Source of the DNA: Bugulina stolonifera
Lineage: Eukaryota; Bryozoa; Gymnolaemata; Cheilostomatida; Bugulidae
Assembly (NCBI GenBank): GCA_935421135.1
Contig: OW285192.1
Span: 2,213,501-2,277,500 of the forward strand
Direction: 5' to 3'
DNA length: 64,000 nucleotides
Both the position numbers and the translations under genes were made by a program. The notes beneath the pieces were generated by a model that saw only the letters and a program-made list of their open reading frames with translations, had not been told where the DNA came from and did not search any database. Shown here one piece after another: positions 59,699 through 64,000 of the stretch; the stretch's first letter is position 1, and each line of letters opens with the position of its first letter.

Positions 59699-59803
59699 CT
59701 GGAGAGAGTAGACCCTGTTTGTGTGACCTTGGAGTACGTGTATACAGGCGTGTGTTACTGGGTCCCACACTCTTACTGTGTAATCATAAGCACCACTAAC
59801 CAC
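59699..59803 (-). CDS. FBXW7: FBXW7 copy 2 exon 12, WD repeat
   Basis: Acceptor TGTGCAG, donor CTCCAG|GTAAGTACT; phase 0 both ends. Encodes VVSGAYDYTVRVWDP and GHTNRVYSLQ. The donor is the template of the 36-bp array. Confidence 0.92.
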
Positions 59804-59894
59804 CTGCACATAGACATAGACAAGATTATTATATTATGTAATAGTAATAAGATTATCTGTGGCACCAAACAATTCTTTAACGTGGCTGCCCAAT

Positions 59895-60060
59895 AGCAGA
59901 GCTAGTTGAGGGGCCACCATGGCCCCTAGAGCTGGATATTATTATAGTTTGATATGGCACAGAGGAAAAACCTTCTTTGGGACACAAACCTCCAGGTCAT
60001 TGGCGGGACTCGAACCCGCGTCCTTGCAGATAACTTGTGTCAATGTTGTATGACTAATTT
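59895..60060 (-). mobile_element. tRNA-derived SINE fragment
   Basis: On the minus strand GCGGGTTCGAGTCCCGCC is a tRNA T-arm/B-box with stem, but no full cloverleaf or clear A box is present. The following GGGGCCATGGTGGCCCC is a stem often found in SINE tails. Confidence 0.5.
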
Positions 60061-60203
60061 ACATGAGCAGTACATACTATTACTACACTATGACATCACA
60101 GCGCACACTATGGCATCACAGTGCACACTATGACATCACAGTGCGCACTATGACATCACAGTACATGGTATTGAATTCATATCTATGAAATATGACAAGT
60201 TAC

Positions 60204-60324
60204 CTTACATTCGTCGTATTGCACACACCGCACTGCTGCAACGTGGCCAATTGGAACGTGAATACACTCGCCTGTCTTTACATTCCACTTGCGTAGAGTG
60301 GTGTCGTTTGACCCTGACACCACT
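60204..60324 (-). CDS. FBXW7: FBXW7 copy 2 exon 11, WD repeat
   Basis: Acceptor ATTCTAG, donor GTAAG|GTAACTTG; phase 2 in, 0 out, fitting exon 10. Encodes VVSGSNDTTLRKWNVKTGEC and GHVAAVRCVQYD. Confidence 0.92.
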
Positions 60325-60594
60325 CTAGAATACACACAGCGTAACTATAAGTAACCTACAGGAGTTAGTAGAGTCAGCAATTGACTAGTTTGAATAGTAG
60401 AGAGGGTAGCAGATAACACAGAAGTATATATTGTGATATTTGAGTGAATCTCATTTCACTGTATAGCTATATAACGCATCTACCAAAGCATGTTTGTATA
60501 TCTACACGTAACTTGTTACTAAATAACATCAACTCTTTACAAATACAGATAGTAGACAGATGAATGTAGTTTGTATGTACTGTATTGTACTTAC

Positions 60595-60776
60595 ATATCG
60601 TCATGTAGGTGCATACACCGTACAGTAGATGTATGTCCATGTAGGGTATGGCGACACTGGCCTGTCTCTGTATCCCACACTCTCAGAGTACGATCTGTAG
60701 ATCCACTTATAACGATGTTATCCTTCATCTGAGACGACCAGACCCCTCCTGTGTGACCGACCAACGTCCTCAGACA
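60595..60776 (-). CDS. FBXW7: FBXW7 copy 2 exon 10
   Basis: 182 nt like copy 1, open, with a Leu to Arg change (GQCRHTL instead of GQCLHTL). It is followed by a single 49-bp unit, not an array. Confidence 0.92.
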
Positions 60777-60799
60777 CTGCAAGTACAGACATATTCAGT

Positions 60800-61350
60800 G
60801 CATATTATGGTATTAGTAATTACTTCCCCGGTACAAACACTGTACACGGTATTAGTAATTACTTCCCCTGTACATACACTGTACACGGTATTAGTAATTA
60901 CTTCCCCTATACAAACATTGTATGTTGTATTAGCAATCACCCCCCCCCCCCCGGCACTTATACTATGAATTGTGGGATATCTGTGACTGCTTCCCCTGTA
61001 CATACACTGTACACGGTACTAGTAATTACCTCCCCTGTACATACACTGGCATACGGTATTAGTAATTACCTCCCCTGTACATACACTGGCACGCGGCATT
61101 AGTAATTACCTCCCCTGTACATACACTGGTGCACGGTATTAGTAATTAACTCCCCTGCACATACACTGTACACGGTATTAGTAATTACCTCCCCTGTATA
61201 ATTATACACTGTACACGGTATCAGTAATTACCTCCCCTGTACATACACTGTACACGGTATTAGTAATTACCTCCCCTGTATATACACTGTACACGGTATT
61301 AGTAATTACCTCCCCTGTACATACACTGAACACGGTATTAGTAATTACCT
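60800..61350 (-). repeat. 39-bp array, FBXW7 copy 2 intron 9
   Basis: About 13 units homologous to 9830-10165, interrupted at 60940-61000 by a poly-C run and a short unrelated stretch. Confidence 0.88.
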
Positions 61351-61437
61351 CCCCTGTCTCCACGTCCCACACCTTCAAAGTATTATCATCTGAGCCGCTG
61401 ACTATTCTATTACATGATCATCATGACCTCGTAATAT
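61349..61437 (-). pseudogene. FBXW7: FBXW7 copy 2 exon 9 with 25-bp deletion
   Basis: Splice sites are conserved, but 25 bp in the middle of the WD1 coding part are absent compared with 10158-10271, causing a frameshift. Confidence 0.9.
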
Positions 61438-61589
61438 CTGTATAACAGAATACAAATGTCATGTTAGCTTAACCAATCACAGTGCAGGCATCATGATTAT
61501 CAAGTAGTCAACAAATAACCGTACATGTGGCAAAACAAATCATCCAAACAAGAACATATTTATATATACGGTGTATATATATCTCTGTG

Positions 61590-61752
61590 TACAAAGTATT
61601 CACTATTGACATGAAGAGAGGTACATTGTAACACTCACATAATTATATGTACAAAGTATTCACTATTGACATAGAGAGAGGTACATTGTACACCCACATA
61701 TATGTACAAAGTATTCACTATTGACATGGAGAGAGAGGTACAATGGACATAC
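61590..61752 (-). repeat. 55-bp array, FBXW7 copy 2 intron 8
   Basis: About three units matching 10440-10719, again starting at the exon 8 donor. Confidence 0.8.
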
Positions 61753-61937
61753 CTTAGAAGGTTTCACCTCACCACACCTCCAGTGATGTTCTATAGTATG
61801 GGCTCTGAGGTACATGCTCTTTCAGTCAATGTTATCATCAGATGAACTCACTTCTATAGTATGATCAGAGCAGCTGGTATTATCATCTAAGGACTCTCCT
61901 GGGTCAGTACTAAGGGTCTGGGACTTGTATATGAGAC
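61753..61937 (-). pseudogene. FBXW7: FBXW7 copy 2 exon 8 with nonsense codon
   Basis: 185 nt as in copy 1, but the Trp codon in DNIDWKSM is TGA. Confidence 0.88.
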
Positions 61938-61938
61938 C

Positions 61939-63388
61939 TATAACACAGTACTCATCTGTATGTAGCTATATATGAGACCTATTTAACACAGTACTCATCT
62001 GTATGTAGCTATATATGAGACCTATAACACAGTACTCATCTGTATGTAGCTATATTTTAGACCTATAACACAGTACTCATCTGTATGTTGCTATATATGA
62101 GACCTATAACACAGTACTCATCTGTATGTAGCTATATATGAGACCTATAACACAGTACTCATCTGTATGTAGCTATATATTAGACCTATAGCACAGTACT
62201 CATCTGTATGTAGCTATATATGAGACCTATAACACAGTACTCATCTGTATATAGCTATATAAAAAATATGAGACCTATAACACAGTACTCATCTGTGTGT
62301 TGCTATATATGAGACCTATAACACAGTACTCATCTGTATGTAGCTATATATGAGACCTATTACACAGTACTCATCTGTATATAGCTACATATGAGACCTA
62401 TAACACAGTACTCATCTGTATGTAGCTATATATGAGACCTATAACACAGTACTCATCTGTATGTAGCTATATATGAGACCTATAACACAGTACTCATCTG
62501 TATGTAGCTATATTTTAGACCTATAACACAGTACTCATCTGTATGTTGCTATATATGAGACCTATAACACAGTACTCATCTGTATGTAGCTATATATTAG
62601 ACCTATAGCACAGTACTCATCTGTATGTAGCTATATATGAGACCATCCTATAACACAGTACTCATCTGTATGTAGCTATATATGAGACCTATAACACAGT
62701 ACTCATCTGTATGTAGCTATATATGAGACCATCCTATAACACAGTACTCATCTGTATGTAGCTATATATGAGACCTATAACACAGTACTCATCTGTATGT
62801 AGCTATATTTTAGACCTATACCACAGTACTCATCTGTATGTAGCTATATATGAGACCTATAACACAGTACTCATCTGTATGTAGCTATATATGAGACCTA
62901 TAACACAGTACTCATCTGTATGTTGCTATATATGAGACCTATAACACAGTACTCATCTGTATGTAGCTATATATGAGACCTATAACACAGTACTCATCTG
63001 TATGTTGCTACATTTTAGACCTATAACACAGTACTCATCTGTATGTAGCTATATATGAGACCTATAACACAGTACTCATCTGTATGTAGCTATATATTAG
63101 ACCTATAACACAGTACTCATCTGTATGTTGCTATATATGAGACCTATAACACAGTACTCATCTGTATGTAGCTATATATGAGACCTATAACACAGTACTC
63201 ATCTGTATGTAGCTATATATTAGACCTATAACACGGTACTCATCTGTATGTAGCTATATATGAGACCTATAACACAGTACTCATCTGTATGTTGCTACAT
63301 TTTAGACCTATAACACAGTACTCATCTGTATGTAGCTATATATGAGACCTATAACACAGTACTCATCTGTATGTAGCTATATATTAGA
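61939..63388 (-). repeat. 41-bp array, FBXW7 copy 2 intron 7, about 35 copies
   Basis: Homologous to 10907-11460 but about 2.7 times longer, with TATTTTAG, TATATTAG and CCATCCTATAA variants that recur in blocks. Confidence 0.9.
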
Positions 63389-63988
63389 AGTAGTATAGTC
63401 AGTGCAGATCTGCACAGACACCCGGTCATTTCCGCGTCTTATTAGCCCTAGATCCAAAAACTCCCCGGGCGGACGACCACCCCACCCGTCCTCTCGCCCC
63501 CTCCCTTTCCCTAAACCTCACTCTATGTGCAAAGCCCTAGAACCTACCCCCCGATCGCGGGTGGGGTTTCAAAAACCTCATCGGCTGTTCCGTAGAACCC
63601 AGTCTAAAGAGCAAACCCCTCGCCCGGTCCCACGGCTCGGGCGAGGGGGCGCGCGCGTACGCGCGCGCCCCCTCGCCCCGCGAACCCCACCCGTCCTCCC
63701 TCCACCCGTCCCCGCCCCTCCCCACCCCTCCCCACCCCAAACCCCTCCGCCTCGCCCTCCGCCTCGCTGCGGTTCTCGTTCGCGAGTCCAGCCGTGGCCC
63801 CACGCCGCCGTCCCCCCGCCCATCCCCCGCCCCTCCCCCGCTCTCCCGCCCCAACGACCCGTCGCTACCCTCGCGGGCGGACCGTCGGCTGGAGTAGGGT
63901 GAAGCGAAGGAAAACACGGGTTAGAGTAATGATAGGCTACATCCGTGCGGAGTGCCCGTGCAGAGTTTACGACGCTGACTATACTACT
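63389..63988. mobile_element. 600-bp GC-rich element with terminal inverted repeats
   Basis: Ends AGTAGTATAGTCAG and CTGACTATACTACT (14-bp exact), with further matching TCTGCACAGACAC / TCTGCACGGGCAC blocks inside. The interior (63440-63900) is strongly GC-rich against an AT-rich background and contains a 40-bp perfect palindrome centred at 63658/63659. No convincing gene; long frames on both strands are Pro/Arg/Gly-rich and follow from base composition. Confidence 0.65.
63639..63678. other. 40-bp perfect GC palindrome
   Basis: Arms GGGCGAGGGGGCGCGCGCGT and its exact complement without a spacer. Could form a cruciform or hairpin. Confidence 0.95.
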
Positions 63989-64000
63989 ATAAGAAACTTA

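Larger units (their letters stand above)
57643..61937 (-). pseudogene. FBXW7: Partial second FBXW7 copy, exons 8-13
   Basis: Same gene as at 9616-17246, same strand. Exons: 8' 61937-61753, 9' 61437-61349, 10' 60776-60595, 11 60324-60204, 12 59803-59699 and 13 57853-57643. Exon 8' has TGG changed to TGA (61824-61822). Exon 9' lacks 25 bp relative to the first copy, so it is 89 nt and out of frame. Exons 10'-13 are open and encode WD repeats 2-6, including NDTTLRKW, the third degron-binding Arg. Exons 1-7 and the last exon are not found within the window. Either a truncated duplicate, a pseudogene, or a second haplotype placed in tandem by the assembly. Confidence 0.85.

Noticed and set aside
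58169..59896. Plus-strand frames with 12-residue GGSTYLQIVDTM repeats
   Set aside because: Period 36 keeps the frame open, but they lie antisense in an FBXW7 intron and start and stop at unit variants.
59985..60025. A real tRNA gene
   Set aside because: Only the T-arm is recognisable; no acceptor stem or anticodon arm, so called a SINE fragment.
63402..63917. 166- and 126-codon Pro/Arg- and Gly/Arg-rich frames
   Set aside because: Long frames are expected from GC-rich DNA with few stops; no domain, and both strands are open together.

Overview
The window looks like nuclear DNA of an invertebrate animal. Genes are split by GT-AG introns, exons are short and interrupt conserved animal domains, and the DNA is AT-rich and crowded with minisatellites, foldback elements and retrotransposons. 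A sponge-like genome would fit, but nothing here proves the phylum.

Layout. (1) 9616-17246, minus strand: the first ten coding exons of an FBXW7 (Ago/SEL-10) F-box/WD40 ubiquitin-ligase subunit. I rebuilt them by matching splice sites and codon phase; the rest of the gene lies left of the window. (2) 17250-19440: 5' flank and spacer. (3) 19440-27404: an inverted duplication of a Ty3/gypsy-type retrotransposon, with arms of about 2.82 kb. The right copy is longer and carries gag, protease, RT, RNase H and integrase with several breaks. (4) 28334-53802, plus strand: a nine-exon gene for a 590-residue type I membrane protein with a signal peptide, about four Ig-like folds, one transmembrane helix and a short tail. 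Its introns hold nested transposons, LTR-like pieces, hairpin MITEs and satellites. (5) 54185-57190: a 26-bp satellite with a 1248-bp higher-order period. (6) 57643-61937, minus strand: a second, partial FBXW7 copy (exons 8-13) in the same orientation. It has a nonsense codon in exon 8 and a 25-bp deletion in exon 9. (7) 63389-63988: a GC-rich element with terminal inverted repeats.

The most striking pattern is in the FBXW7 introns. At several exon borders a tandem array starts at the splice site, and every unit copies that site. Intron 10 holds about 190 copies of a 49-bp unit containing the end of exon 10 plus its GTAAGT donor; the second gene copy has one such unit at the same place. Introns 9, 12 and 3 show donor-bearing arrays, and intron 7 ends in an acceptor-bearing array. 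I propose these are splice-site-seeded minisatellites, which may act as splice-site decoys or recursive-splicing ladders.

A second point of interest is the gag-pol junction of the retrotransposon. Gag and pol are in the same frame, separated by one UGA followed by CUAG, a known stop-readthrough context, in both copies. All calls come from reading the sequence by eye; no database search was run.
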